64,000 bases of DNA from CBDCFV01 sp963664625 (GTDB lineage: Bacteria > Chloroflexota > Dehalococcoidia > Lucifugimonadales > UBA3495), in the NCBI GenBank assembly GCA_963664625.1, contig OY761541.1, positions 3,224,001-3,288,000 on the forward strand, written 5' to 3'. Numbering within the stretch: position 1 is the first letter of the stretch; every line of letters starts with the position of its first letter. Below, piece by piece: positions 1 through 7,868 of the stretch. The position numbers were made by a program, and so were the translations under genes. The notes beneath the pieces were generated by a model that did no database searches, was not told the origin of the DNA, and saw nothing but the letters and a program-made list of their open reading frames with translations.

Positions 1-321
1 CGCGGCACTGAGGGCGGATGTGACCGGACCGAAGTTATTGAAGCCTTGGGTGGGTTCACCGCAAGATTTTCCGACCTGGCTGCCGACGTTCGAGGACTGC
101 CTCGGGCGACTTTCCTGAGGCCCATGGGTGAGTTGCTGGTTGAGGCGGCGGACAGGGAGCACAGGTCGGTGCGCGACCTGCGCAACACTTGGGAACCCTT
201 TGACTCCTCGGTGTATGACAATGTAGACAGGCAGCGTGACACATCGGACAAACTGCGCCGTCAAGTGTCCTCGGGTATAGACGAACTTTCCGCCCGGTAC
301 GGCCTGTCGTTGCCCAAGTAA
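1..321 (+). CDS. C-terminal end of an unrecognised protein (cut by window start)
   Basis: The frame is open from the first base of the window and closes at TAA 319-321, so this is the last 106 codons of a gene that begins upstream. A TTG at 46 could start a 91-residue protein, but nothing marks it as a start. The visible part is charged and mostly helical (for example RDTSDKLRRQVSSGIDELSA), with no signal peptide, membrane segment or motif I recognise. It is convergent with the amidase gene to its right. Coding status is supported by the long open frame and its GC-rich third positions. Function unknown. Confidence 0.5.
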   Translation, partial: RGTEGGCDRTEVIEALGGFTARFSDLAADVRGLPRATFLRPMGELLVEAADREHRSVRDLRNTWEPFDSSVYDNVDRQRDTSDKLRRQVSSGIDELSARYGLSLPK

Positions 322-375
322 GCCGGAGATACCCGGACAGCGCCAAGAGATGTGACCGGGAACTGTCTATCCACG

Positions 376-404
376 AAAAAATCCCTTCCCGTTTTGGGAA
401 GGGA
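376..404 (-). terminator. Rho-independent terminator downstream of the amidase gene
   Basis: A 9-bp perfect stem (TCCCTTCCC / GGGAAGGGA) with a 5-nt loop is followed, when read on the minus strand, by six T residues. It lies about 32 nt beyond the stop codon of the minus-strand amidase gene. The plus-strand side has only CTTTTG after the stem, so it may act weakly on the convergent gene too. Confidence 0.75.
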
Positions 405-435
405 CTTTTGACAAGGCCTCTCAGCTCTTGGCCGA

Positions 436-1869
436 TTAACCGCCGTTGGCTATAGCGGGTACGCGGTCCTTGGCGGGAGAAACAGCCTCGTAACCGTGGG
501 CTACCTGCAAGAGGACTTGTTCCTCGAAGGGTCTTCCTATCAACTGAAGGCCGATGGGAAGGCCGGCCTGAGTGAACCCGCACGGTATAGACATCGCCGG
601 TAACCCGGTGGCGTTGCTTGGGCTGGTGCAGCGGGCGGTCATGCCGGAGCCCGGTCCCCGCACCGGGTAGTCTTGACCTCCGACGGTTACCGTGTTCTGG
701 TCTATGCGCCAAGCCGCAATGGGCGACGACGGGGTTGCCAGTAGGTCGACCTCCTGAAATACTTGGGCGTACTCCTCTTTGATGATGCGCTGCACTTTCA
801 TAGCCTTGGAGTAATCGCGGCCTAAAATGAACTGGCCTGCCAGCGTGCGGTACAGGACGGTAGGGCCGTAGTCTTCCCGGTGTTGATCTATGTGCGGCTC
901 ATGGGCCACCAACCCGTCGGCCATGCCGGGAATGCGCAGCGCGCCGGCGTATTTCATACTTGGCAGCGAGACTTCACGGACCTCGGCGCCCAACTCCGCC
1001 AGCGCCGCTATGGCTTGGCGCACCGCCACCTCGGTTTCCGGGTCCACCGGCTCAAAGTAGTAGTTCGCCGGTACGCCTATTTTGAGGCCCTTGAGGCTCG
1101 TCCCTAGGAGTTCCGAGTAATCGGGTACCGGCACCGGCACAGTGCTTGGGTCCAGAGGGTCGTAGCCCGCGATTACTTGCAGCACCAGGGCGCAGTCCCT
1201 CGCCGACCTCACCATGGGGCCGATGTGGTCGCCGTTGAAGCTGGTGACCTGCAACCCGCGCTGGCTCACCCGTCCGTAGGTCTGCTTCAGGCCCACTATG
1301 CCGCAAAAGTTGGCCGGGCCGCGGACTGAGCCGCCCAGGTCGGTACCCAGGGAAGCGAAGGTAACGCGGGCGGCAACGTTGGCGCCGCCGCCGCCGCTGG
1401 AGCCGCCGGGAATATGGTCCAGGTTCCAAGGATTGTGCACGGCTCCATAGTGGAGATTGTTGGAGGTGGACCCGGCGGCGAACTCTTCAAGGTTTTCCTT
1501 TCCCAGGATGATTGCCCCGGCCTCCTTGCACCTGGTGACCACCAGAGCGTCTTCGTCCGGTACTTGGTTGGCCAGTGCCTTGGAACCGACCGTGGTGCGT
1601 ATACCGGCGGTGTCGATATTGTCCTTGATGCCGATAGGAACGCCGTGGAGGGGGCCGCGGTATTCGCCGCGCATCAACGCAGCTTCCTGTTCCTTGGCCT
1701 GCCGCCTTGCCTCATCGTAAGTGATGGTAATGAATGTGTTTAACGACGATTGCAGCCGCTCGGCCCGGGCCAGGGCCGCTTCGGTCAGCTCTACCGGCGA
1801 GACCTCTTTTGCTTGGATTCTGGGAGCAAGCTCGGAGATAGTGAGTTGGAGCAGGTCGGAATCTGGCAT
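436..1869 (-). CDS. Amidase (amidase signature family, GatA-like)
   Basis: This is a 477-residue amidase-signature hydrolase that cleaves carboxamides; the substrate cannot be told from sequence. The Ser-cisSer-Lys triad is recognisable: Lys82 in GVPIGIKDNIDTAG, the Ser pair 157-158 in PGGSSGGGG, and the nucleophile Ser181 in GTDLGGSVRGPA. Length and motif order match the family. The GSSGGS stretch reads GSSGGGG, a mild deviation. The ATG at 1867-1869 has a purine-rich GAAGAGGG upstream. It is the last gene of the minus-strand run and ends at the terminator at 376-404. No GatB or GatC lies beside it, so a catabolic amidase is more likely than the tRNA amidotransferase subunit. Confidence 0.88.
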   Translation of the reverse strand: MPDSDLLQLTISELAPRIQAKEVSPVELTEAALARAERLQSSLNTFITITYDEARRQAKEQEAALMRGEYRGPLHGVPIGIKDNIDTAGIRTTVGSKALANQVPDEDALVVTRCKEAGAIILGKENLEEFAAGSTSNNLHYGAVHNPWNLDHIPGGSSGGGGANVAARVTFASLGTDLGGSVRGPANFCGIVGLKQTYGRVSQRGLQVTSFNGDHIGPMVRSARDCALVLQVIAGYDPLDPSTVPVPVPDYSELLGTSLKGLKIGVPANYYFEPVDPETEVAVRQAIAALAELGAEVREVSLPSMKYAGALRIPGMADGLVAHEPHIDQHREDYGPTVLYRTLAGQFILGRDYSKAMKVQRIIKEEYAQVFQEVDLLATPSSPIAAWRIDQNTVTVGGQDYPVRGPGSGMTARCTSPSNATGLPAMSIPCGFTQAGLPIGLQLIGRPFEEQVLLQVAHGYEAVSPAKDRVPAIANGG

Positions 1870-1987
1870 TGGAAATAACCCTCTTCAATTGGAGTGGGTC
1901 AGCCGACCCAATCAGTTGGGCCGGCCATGCTCGGAAGTGTAAGCCACACAGGTCAGGAACGCAATTGACGGGAAGGCGGTCGACAGC

Positions 1988-3607
1988 TCAGTCCCACGCC
2001 TCCATGGGCTTGAACATACATCCTTCCACAAATATGTCGAAAAAGTCTGGCGTGGTTTCCAGTTCGATATGCTCGATGCGCTTGACCAGTTCCTCGATTT
2101 CATAACGCATCCGTCTTGAGACCAGCATCAAGGTGGCGCCTTCCAGCGAGGCGTTTCCCACCTTGGAGATTTTTTCAGCGGAGAAACCGGCGATGAACCC
2201 GATAGCCACCGCGTTTTCAACGTTGATATGGTTGGCAAAAGCTCCTGCCAGGAACAGCTTGTTGACTTGTTCGACCTGTACCCCGTAGCGTCTCAGGGCG
2301 ATGAACTGGCCCGAATAGTTGGCGGACTTGGCTTGGGCCAAGGCGCTGATGTCAGCCCGTGACAAGGACATTCCCTGCTCACCGGCGAACATGAACCCCC
2401 TGCTCCCGTCTGCAAGCACGCCCAGTTGGTCCATTTTGCCGTTGAGCTTGAGTTGGGCAAGCAGGTCCACCAAGCCGGACCCGCAGATGCCCTTGGGTTC
2501 GATTCCGCCGATAGTCAGGCAGCGAACGTCATCCCCGGCGATTTCCACCGATTCCACCGCACCGTCATAGCTCGGCATTCCATAGGTGACTTGGCCGCCT
2601 TCGAAAGCTGGGCCCGCGGGACAGGATGCGGCCATAAGCCCGTGGCTGTTGCCTACGACAACCTCGGTGTTGGTGCCGACGTCGACCAGCATCACCACGT
2701 CTTCCTGCCGGTCTATGGCGATGGCCAGCAGGTCGGCGGCTACGTCCGAGCCTACATGGCAGCCGACCAGCGGCCCTCCGTATACATTGGCTTGAGGATG
2801 TATCCTGAGTCCCAAGTCGGCGGCACTGATGTTCAGGGCCGTGGACTGCCGCAGTCCCTGGTCAACCTCCAATTCGGTGACGGACTTGTAGGGCTTCTCG
2901 CCGATGGACTGCACGTCCAAGCCAAAGAAAATGTCGCGCATGGTGGAATTGGCCACCACAACCGCCTCATAGATGCGCCGCCGATGGACGTCCAGCAGCC
3001 GGGACATATCTCCAATTTCGAAGTTGATGGCCGACAGCATCACCTGTTGGAGCTCCCCCCGATTTGGCCCGCCATCGTAGGCGATGCGGTTCATCACGTC
3101 GCTTCCGCCGAACTTCTGAGGGTTCTCGAAGGATGCCGTGTGGGCGATGCGGCCGGTCTCCAAATCGACCAGGTTCATCACTACCGTGGTTGTGCCGATG
3201 TCGATGGCCAAGCCGTAGATGCCGTTTTGATACCTCTCTATGGGTCGGCCGTCAACGACAACGTCGCCGCCCATGCGGACCGTCATAGGGTCGAGTTCCA
3301 CGTCCCGATGGGTCGAGTGAGTCAGTATCCTCGGCTGGCGCCGCAGGGTGGCAAACTCAATGTCAGTAGTCGTATCGACGATGCTGGCTTGGCAGGCAAG
3401 GCGATAGTTGCCGCTGAGGAAAGACTCGGCCTGGGTGGGAGGACTCAGCCCCTCCAACCCGCGGCGAATCTCTACGATGCACTCGTGGCAATCGCCTACG
3501 CGACCGCAGGACGTAGGGACCCTGACTCGAACGTCGTCGGCGTAGTCGAAAATGGTGCGGCCGGCGGTGAGCGGGATGGTCCGTCCGCCGTGATGCAGGG
3601 GCGACAT
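1988..3607 (-). CDS. Corrinoid activation protein: N-terminal 2Fe-2S ferredoxin plus ASKHA (DUF4445, RACE type)
   Basis: This protein is a reductive activator of corrinoid proteins (RACE family). It is expected to use ATP to return Co(II) corrinoid to Co(I). Counted from ATG 3607 it is 539 residues. The 2Fe-2S ligands are Cys34, Cys40 and Cys43 in SCGRVGDCHEC, plus Cys72. An ASKHA nucleotide-binding fold follows, beginning GLAIDIGTTTVVMNLVD, with a second glycine-rich loop near GAFANHINVENAVAIG. The frame also opens at GTG 3652, but that start would overlap the upstream small gene; ATG 3607 begins 7 nt after that gene's stop. It directly follows the corrinoid protein gene, which supports the role. 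Confidence 0.88.
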   Translation of the reverse strand: MSPLHHGGRTIPLTAGRTIFDYADDVRVRVPTSCGRVGDCHECIVEIRRGLEGLSPPTQAESFLSGNYRLACQASIVDTTTDIEFATLRRQPRILTHSTHRDVELDPMTVRMGGDVVVDGRPIERYQNGIYGLAIDIGTTTVVMNLVDLETGRIAHTASFENPQKFGGSDVMNRIAYDGGPNRGELQQVMLSAINFEIGDMSRLLDVHRRRIYEAVVVANSTMRDIFFGLDVQSIGEKPYKSVTELEVDQGLRQSTALNISAADLGLRIHPQANVYGGPLVGCHVGSDVAADLLAIAIDRQEDVVMLVDVGTNTEVVVGNSHGLMAASCPAGPAFEGGQVTYGMPSYDGAVESVEIAGDDVRCLTIGGIEPKGICGSGLVDLLAQLKLNGKMDQLGVLADGSRGFMFAGEQGMSLSRADISALAQAKSANYSGQFIALRRYGVQVEQVNKLFLAGAFANHINVENAVAIGFIAGFSAEKISKVGNASLEGATLMLVSRRMRYEIEELVKRIEHIELETTPDFFDIFVEGCMFKPMEAWD

Positions 3608-3614
3608 GGTCTGT

Positions 3615-3857
3615 TCAAACTTCCCAAGCGCTGCGGTAGTCGAGATTGTCACTGCCCAGGCACAGTGGCAGTTCCTGTGCGGCAGCGGGGCGGGACTGGT
3701 TGCGGCAACCGAAATTGGCGGTGCATTGGTCCTGTGCGTTTTTGTAGGGACACCGCCACTGCGAAACCTGGTTGGCCGTTTCGTTGATTCCCTGCAGGAT
3801 TTCCTGGAGACGAGCCATGCTGGCCCTGACCCGCTCTTTGTCTACTTGGTATTCCAC
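3615..3857 (-). CDS. Small four-cysteine protein between corrinoid protein and its activator
   Basis: An 80-residue open frame with GTG start lies 15 nt after the corrinoid protein stop and 7 nt before the likely activator start. The N-terminal half is helical (DKERVRASMARLQEILQGIN). A cysteine cluster follows, WRCPYKNAQDQCTANFGCR (Cys36, Cys45, Cys51), with a fourth Cys66. The tight spacing and co-directional position argue for a real gene translated with its neighbours. Four cysteines could bind zinc or an Fe-S cluster, or form a redox partner; that is inference. I do not recognise the family. The frame is short and needs a homology check. Confidence 0.6.
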   Translation of the reverse strand: MEYQVDKERVRASMARLQEILQGINETANQVSQWRCPYKNAQDQCTANFGCRNQSRPAAAQELPLCLGSDNLDYRSAWEV

Positions 3858-3872
3858 TGGGGCATTCTCGCG

Positions 3873-4634
3873 TCAGGTTACGGCGGGAACGGCTTCCGGC
3901 GCCCCTTCCCACCCCAACAATCGCTTGGCCAAGGCGACGCAGTCCATAGCGTCCTTACCGTACCCGTCAGCGCCCATGTCGTCGGCAAACTCCTGGCTGA
4001 GCGGCGCGCCGCCTACCATGATCCTGACCTCGTCGCGCAGTCCGGCATCCTCGAACGCCTGAATCGTTCTTCCCATGTTGGGCATGGTAGTGGTGAGCAG
4101 CGCGGACATTCCCAGCACCTGGGCTTCATGCTCCAGCACTGCGTCGATGAATTCCTCCGGCTTGGTGTCCACACCCAGGTCGTGAACGGTGAAGCCCGAT
4201 CCCCGCAGCATCATGATGCACAGGTTCTTGCCGATGTCGTGAAGGTCGCCTTTGACGGTACCCATGACCACGGTCCCCACCGGCTCGATTCCGGAAGCCG
4301 ACAGAATCGGCTCCAAATGAGCCATCCCCGCCTTCATCGCCCTGGCCGCCACCAGCACCTCCGGTACGAAAATAATGTTGTCGCGGAACTTGATGCCCAC
4401 GATCGCCATGCCGGCGATGAGGCCGTCGTCGAGGATGGTATTGGCGGAAAAGCCCGCGTCCAAGGCCTCCCTGGTGAGGCGGTCGACCTCGTGGTTGTGG
4501 CCCACTATCAGATCGTATGCAATCTGGTGCATCAAGGGGTCCGTTCCTTGGAACAGGCTCTCGATGTGCCTCCGTTCCGAGGCGTTGGTTACGTGCTCCA
4601 ACTCCTCCACCAACCCTGGGTTGGAAGTCGTCAC
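3873..4634 (-). CDS. Corrinoid (cobalamin-binding) methyl-carrier protein, MtaC/MtbC type
   Basis: A 253-residue methyl carrier. The N-terminal part (about 25-115) is the helical B12-binding cap domain. The C-terminal part is the Rossmann-like cobalamin domain carrying the lower-ligand motif DLHDIGKNL, with His132 expected to bind cobalt, and the GG motif MVGGAPLSQEFADDMGADGY near the end. Length and order match MtaC/MtbC/MttC-type proteins, which carry a methyl group on cobalt between a substrate methyltransferase and an acceptor methyltransferase. The reactivator lies downstream and the URO-D-type methyltransferase upstream on the same strand. The N-terminal substrate methyltransferase partner is not obvious here. 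Confidence 0.92.
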   Translation of the reverse strand: MTTSNPGLVEELEHVTNASERRHIESLFQGTDPLMHQIAYDLIVGHNHEVDRLTREALDAGFSANTILDDGLIAGMAIVGIKFRDNIIFVPEVLVAARAMKAGMAHLEPILSASGIEPVGTVVMGTVKGDLHDIGKNLCIMMLRGSGFTVHDLGVDTKPEEFIDAVLEHEAQVLGMSALLTTTMPNMGRTIQAFEDAGLRDEVRIMVGGAPLSQEFADDMGADGYGKDAMDCVALAKRLLGWEGAPEAVPAVT

Positions 4635-4673
4635 TGGTCAATCTCCTTCCGGTGTTGCCGTACCGTTGTTGTC

Positions 4674-5324
4674 TTACCCGCCCCGTATGATCATAACCAC
4701 CAGGGCGGCGATGATGCCGCCGCCAATGGCCCAAGTTGACAGAAACATCCGGTCGATCCGAGCGTTGATGCCTTGGAGGCCTTGGTCAATCCGGGTGTTG
4801 ACTTCCTGGAGGCCTTGGTCGATGCGTTGATTGACTTCCTGGAGGCCTTGGTCGATGCGTTGATTAACTTCCTGGAGGCCCTGATCGAGCCGCTGATTAA
4901 CTCCTTGGAGGCTATGATCGAGCCGCTGATTAACTTCCTGGAGGCCCTGATCGAGCCGCTGATTAACTCCTTGGAGGCTATGATCGAGCCGCTGATTAAC
5001 TTCCTGGAGGCCCTGATCGAGCCGCTGATTAACTTCCTGGAGGCCCTGATCGAGCCGCTGATTAACTCCTTGGAGGCTATGATCGAGCCGCTGATTAACT
5101 CCTTGGAGGCCCTGATCGAGCCGCTGATTGACTTCCTGGAGGCCCTGATCGAGCCGCTGATTAACTTCCTGGAGTCCCGTCCTGATTTCCTGGAGTCCCG
5201 TGTTGACTTCTTGGCGAAAACCGGCTAACTCCTGGCGAAGATCCTGTAAGGCCGTTGCCTGTTCGGTGATGCGTCCTTCCAAATAGCCCAGTGTCCGAGC
5301 CTGTGTTTCGGGTTCCGATGCCAT
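4674..5324 (-). CDS. Hendecad-repeat coiled-coil protein with C-terminal membrane anchor
   Basis: A 216-residue protein in three parts: a helical head (1-50), 13 tandem 11-residue units of type LQEVNQRLDQG (51-193), and a single hydrophobic C-terminal segment (FLSTWAIGGGIIAALVVMII) ending in RGG. No signal peptide is present, so it is likely tail-anchored with the coil in the cytoplasm. Its stop is 39 nt before the corrinoid protein start, so the two may share a transcript. Two shorter proteins of the same plan occur at 15703-16005 and 58632-58937. The antisense strand is also open across the repeats, but only this frame has the anchor and a proper start. Function unknown; similar in plan to DUF1640-like coils. 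Confidence 0.75.
   Translation of the reverse strand: MASEPETQARTLGYLEGRITEQATALQDLRQELAGFRQEVNTGLQEIRTGLQEVNQRLDQGLQEVNQRLDQGLQGVNQRLDHSLQGVNQRLDQGLQEVNQRLDQGLQEVNQRLDHSLQGVNQRLDQGLQEVNQRLDHSLQGVNQRLDQGLQEVNQRIDQGLQEVNQRIDQGLQEVNTRIDQGLQGINARIDRMFLSTWAIGGGIIAALVVMIIRGG
4746..5174 (-). repeat. Thirteen tandem 33-bp units coding the hendecad coil
   Basis: The 429-bp stretch consists of 13 consecutive 33-bp units with no spacers. Units alternate between a few near-identical versions (ending DQG or DHS; third residue E or G), which points to recent unit duplication or conversion. Array length may vary between strains and may be collapsed or expanded in assemblies. Confidence 0.9.
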
Positions 5325-5394
5325 AGTGATACTTCCTTAATTTGATAAGTTACGGTTTCACAATGCGAAGAATGCGAAATCTGCCAGGGAATTT

Positions 5395-6429
5395 TCACCC
5401 GTTCTTTATAGTCCAGTCAACAACGGCCTTGGGTATCTCCACGAGGTTTGCCAGCTTGGTGGCCAAGGGCACGGCGCATTCCGGCGCGATCATGTTGACC
5501 CCGGCGTCCAGGCAGCGGAACACTTCCTGGCGCACCTCCTCGGGACCGCGAGCGTACAGAGTTTCGGGGTTGTTGATGTTTCCCACGAGTCCAATCCGTC
5601 CGTCAACGATGTCCATCGCCCGCCGGGGGTCATTTTTAGAGTCGAAATGGAAGCTGGCCATTCCTGTTTCGGCGATATACCCCATGCGGTCAATGGTGTT
5701 GCCGCAGATATGCAGGATGAGGGGGGCTGACAGCCTTTCCGCCATTTCCTGGTGAATGTCCAACAGGAAGCGCCGGTAGTATTCCCCGCTGACCAAATCG
5801 CCGGTGGCATGGTCAGGGAAGGTCAGCGCGTCGGCGCCGGCGGCGATTTGCGCCTCGCCGAACAGGACGGAAATCTCCTTCAGCTTGTGCAACGCCCGCA
5901 TCACCATGTCCGGGTCATCGACGGTCATCAACAGGAAGTTCTCCACGCCGAAGACGTGATACGCCAGCGTCCAAGGCCCCATCGTCTTGCCTATGACGGC
6001 CACCCGGTCGCCGAATTCCCGTCGGAGCAACTCGATGGCCCTGGTGATGGTGAGGTTGTCCGGGTGCTCCAGGAAACCCGGCGGGATGTGCACGTCGTCG
6101 GGTCCCTTCCAGATGGGGCGGTACATGCGCACCGTGGGCCAGTTGTCCTTGTCCTCCCACTGCATCTCGCAACCCAGGGCAGACGATTCCTGGATGATAG
6201 TGAAGTAAGGCATCACCGAGTCGAACCCCAACTCGGTATGCCCTGTGGCCGCCAGTCTCGCCGCCAACTCCGGGTCGCGGCAGGCGTCAGGGAATGGCGC
6301 GTCAATCAGGTCCATCAACTCCACCGTGGCCACGTTGGTAGGGTTGGCCACCGGCGTCCGGTCCACCGGCTTCATGGCCAGGGCGTTCATGACTCTTTCC
6401 CGGGGAGTCATTGTCTCGGTGAAGGGCAT
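5395..6429 (-). CDS. Uroporphyrinogen decarboxylase-family corrinoid methyltransferase (MtaA/MtbA type)
   Basis: A 344-residue TIM-barrel protein of the URO-D superfamily. It carries the zinc-thiol signature of methylcobamide methyltransferases: His240 and Cys242 in LILHICGNT, and Cys318 in APECAVP. True HemE lacks this His-x-Cys...Cys set, so the protein is expected to move a methyl group to or from the corrinoid protein rather than make haem. ATG 6429 is chosen because AAAGGAG lies just upstream; an earlier in-frame start at 6483 lacks one and adds an unusual tail. It is two genes upstream of the corrinoid protein on the same strand. The acceptor thiol cannot be read from sequence. Confidence 0.88.
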   Translation of the reverse strand: MPFTETMTPRERVMNALAMKPVDRTPVANPTNVATVELMDLIDAPFPDACRDPELAARLAATGHTELGFDSVMPYFTIIQESSALGCEMQWEDKDNWPTVRMYRPIWKGPDDVHIPPGFLEHPDNLTITRAIELLRREFGDRVAVIGKTMGPWTLAYHVFGVENFLLMTVDDPDMVMRALHKLKEISVLFGEAQIAAGADALTFPDHATGDLVSGEYYRRFLLDIHQEMAERLSAPLILHICGNTIDRMGYIAETGMASFHFDSKNDPRRAMDIVDGRIGLVGNINNPETLYARGPEEVRQEVFRCLDAGVNMIAPECAVPLATKLANLVEIPKAVVDWTIKNG

Positions 6430-6486
6430 ATGGGGGGCTCCTTTATTGCGAGTCGGGTGGGAAGACGTGGTCAATCTGACCACGGG

Positions 6487-6774
6487 TCAGACGGGGAACG
6501 GCAAGTAGGATGTCGGGAGCCATCGGCTCAAGTCTCGCATTGCGTTCGACTTGGCGTGCAAAACAATTAGCGCTACATCCGCTTGTGAGAGGTTTTGCTG
6601 GTATTCCATGTTTTGGTCTCGTGTTATGAGAACGTCGAACCGGTCCCTGGCTAACGTTAAGAGTTCTCCGTTGTGGTAACTGTCCCAGCCCATCTGCTTG
6701 GTAGTCTGAACATCATGCCCTGGCAAATTGCGATTCAGCCTGAAGTTGACTGATTCATCCAGAAGCAGCCACAT
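6487..6774 (-). CDS. DUF5615 PIN-like protein (putative toxin)
   Basis: A 95-residue PIN-like protein with the DUF5615 pattern: an N-terminal LLLDESVN acidic strand, LPGHDVQTTKQMGWDSYHNGE in the middle, and FDVLITRDQNMEYQQNL toward the C-terminus, which supplies further acidic residues. Family members are commonly annotated as nuclease-type toxins next to DUF433 proteins. ATG 6774 has AAAGGGAG four bases upstream and is preferred over TTG 6789. The start overlaps the end of the DUF433 gene by 20 nt, as in translationally coupled toxin-antitoxin pairs. Toxic activity is inferred from family and context only. Confidence 0.75.
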   Translation of the reverse strand: MWLLLDESVNFRLNRNLPGHDVQTTKQMGWDSYHNGELLTLARDRFDVLITRDQNMEYQQNLSQADVALIVLHAKSNAMRDLSRWLPTSYLPFPV

Positions 6775-7363
6775 AAAACTCCCTTTCAAGGACTTTATGG
6801 GCCAGTTTGATGGCCGGCACTAGATGTTCCTTGGTTCTCGTGTCGTAATCATAATAGAAATCTTTCAGCGTCTTCCCTTCCGACAAGTAATCGAACACGA
6901 TCCTTATCGGCATACGGGAGTTCACGAATATGGGGGCACCGCTCACGATTCCTCTGTGGCTGTGGACGATGCCATTTTCTATGCCGCTATAAGCGTCCAA
7001 TTCCAGAATTCGCCCAGCAGTCACAATTGCGTCCCAAGCGACGATGCGAGATACCGACGGGTGGTCCCAGTGAAAGTCTTTCAGGCTCTTCACGTCAGCC
7101 AGATAGTCGAACATGTATTGCACCGGCACGTCCGTTCTCTGGAACACGAGCGCCCCGCCCGAAACACCTTTATCGACAATGATGATCTTCCGTAACGTCT
7201 TCCGTGCGTCTTGTTCAATCTCCGCCAGAGCCTGTTCCATGGACACGGACGGAAATTCATGCAGGAAACCGTATAGGTTCCAGTCTTTGCTCATATAAAC
7301 GTGCAGTTCCTTGACAGGGACCTGAGTCCCTTCAAAGAGATGCGATTCAGTTTGCGCGGTCAC
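6755..7363 (-). CDS. Protein with two or three DUF433 domains (putative antitoxin)
   Basis: A 202-residue protein. Two clear DUF433 modules are visible: about 59-118 (VDKGVSGGALVFQRTDVPVQ then FDYLADVKSLKDF) and about 127-195 (IVSGAPIFVNSRMPIRIVFD then YLSEGKTLKDFYYDY). The first 55 residues (LFEGTQVPVKELHVYMSKD, then LHEFPSVSMEQALAEI) look like a third, degenerate copy. Single-domain DUF433 proteins of about 75 residues are usual, so this is an internal expansion. They are helix-turn-helix-like and pair with DUF5615 proteins; the partner here overlaps by 20 nt downstream. DNA binding and antitoxin function are inferred. Confidence 0.78.
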   Translation of the reverse strand: MTAQTESHLFEGTQVPVKELHVYMSKDWNLYGFLHEFPSVSMEQALAEIEQDARKTLRKIIIVDKGVSGGALVFQRTDVPVQYMFDYLADVKSLKDFHWDHPSVSRIVAWDAIVTAGRILELDAYSGIENGIVHSHRGIVSGAPIFVNSRMPIRIVFDYLSEGKTLKDFYYDYDTRTKEHLVPAIKLAHKVLEREFYVAASG

Positions 7364-7373
7364 AATACCTCCG

Positions 7374-7823
7374 TTACTGTCGCGTCAAGTCATTCAGGTA
7401 AGGGTTGAACACTCGTCTGAATTTAAGAAGGTTTTCTACCATCCAGTCTTGTATTTCCGCCAGCGTGTGCGCATCCTCGTCAATGCTGCCTGGTATAGTA
7501 ATTTCGATTCGGCGCCGTCTAGTTTCCTTTTCTTGTTCCCAATCTAGCGGGCCAAGAGCAGATTCGATTTGCTCGCGGTGTCTAAGCAGGTCTCTGACCA
7601 GTTGCTTGTTCCACTCACCTCTCTTGCTATCAATATGAAGAGCAACTCTCGCTTTATTTCCTTTAGCGAGCCTGGCCTCGTATTGGATATGACTACCGTA
7701 GCCCGACGTAAAGTAGGGGCCGCTGTTGGCCTTTGTTTCGCGATCAACTGTCAATTGGTGCTTCTGAACGAGAGTATCCACGATGGGATGGAAGAACTCG
7801 TTGTACCTATCGGAGTTAGTCAT
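7374..7823 (-). CDS. DUF4268-like protein
   Basis: A 149-residue soluble protein resembling DUF4268, a domain found alone or fused to nuclease-like modules. Visible features include ARVALHIDSKRGEWNKQLV, then LLRHREQIESALGPLDWEQE, and a C-terminal helical part (LAEIQDWMVENLLKFRRVFNPYL). No signal or membrane segment. It stops 10 nt before the DUF433 gene on the same strand, so it may be the first gene of a three-gene unit. The domain name is tentative and the biochemical role unknown. Confidence 0.65.
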   Translation of the reverse strand: MTNSDRYNEFFHPIVDTLVQKHQLTVDRETKANSGPYFTSGYGSHIQYEARLAKGNKARVALHIDSKRGEWNKQLVRDLLRHREQIESALGPLDWEQEKETRRRRIEITIPGSIDEDAHTLAEIQDWMVENLLKFRRVFNPYLNDLTRQ

Positions 7824-7868
7824 TAGGCTACTTCCTCAATTCAACTAATCTGTCGCTGATTGGACACA

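Noticed and set aside
436..1869. GatA subunit of the tRNA amidotransferase
   Set aside because: No gatB or gatC neighbours; the last gene of a catabolic run; general amidase is the safer call.
2426..3787. 453-residue plus-strand open frame over the corrinoid activator
   Set aside because: It is antisense to a gene with clear ferredoxin and ASKHA motifs, has no recognisable domain, and is Gly/Val/His-rich as expected from the complement of GC-rich codons.
3606..4739. 377-residue plus-strand open frame over the corrinoid protein genes
   Set aside because: Antisense to the corrinoid protein and small Cys gene; no motifs; composition typical of a shadow frame.
4746..5174. Possible CRISPR array
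   Set aside because: Units are directly adjacent without unique spacers and encode a regular coiled coil.
4773..5228. Plus-strand repeat protein (LEALIEPLINF-type) opposite the coiled coil
   Set aside because: The 33-bp units are open on both strands, but only the minus frame has a head, an anchor and a sensible start, and it matches the two other family members.
5395..6429. HemE uroporphyrinogen decarboxylase
   Set aside because: The His-x-Cys...Cys zinc-thiol set and the corrinoid context point to a methylcobamide methyltransferase instead.
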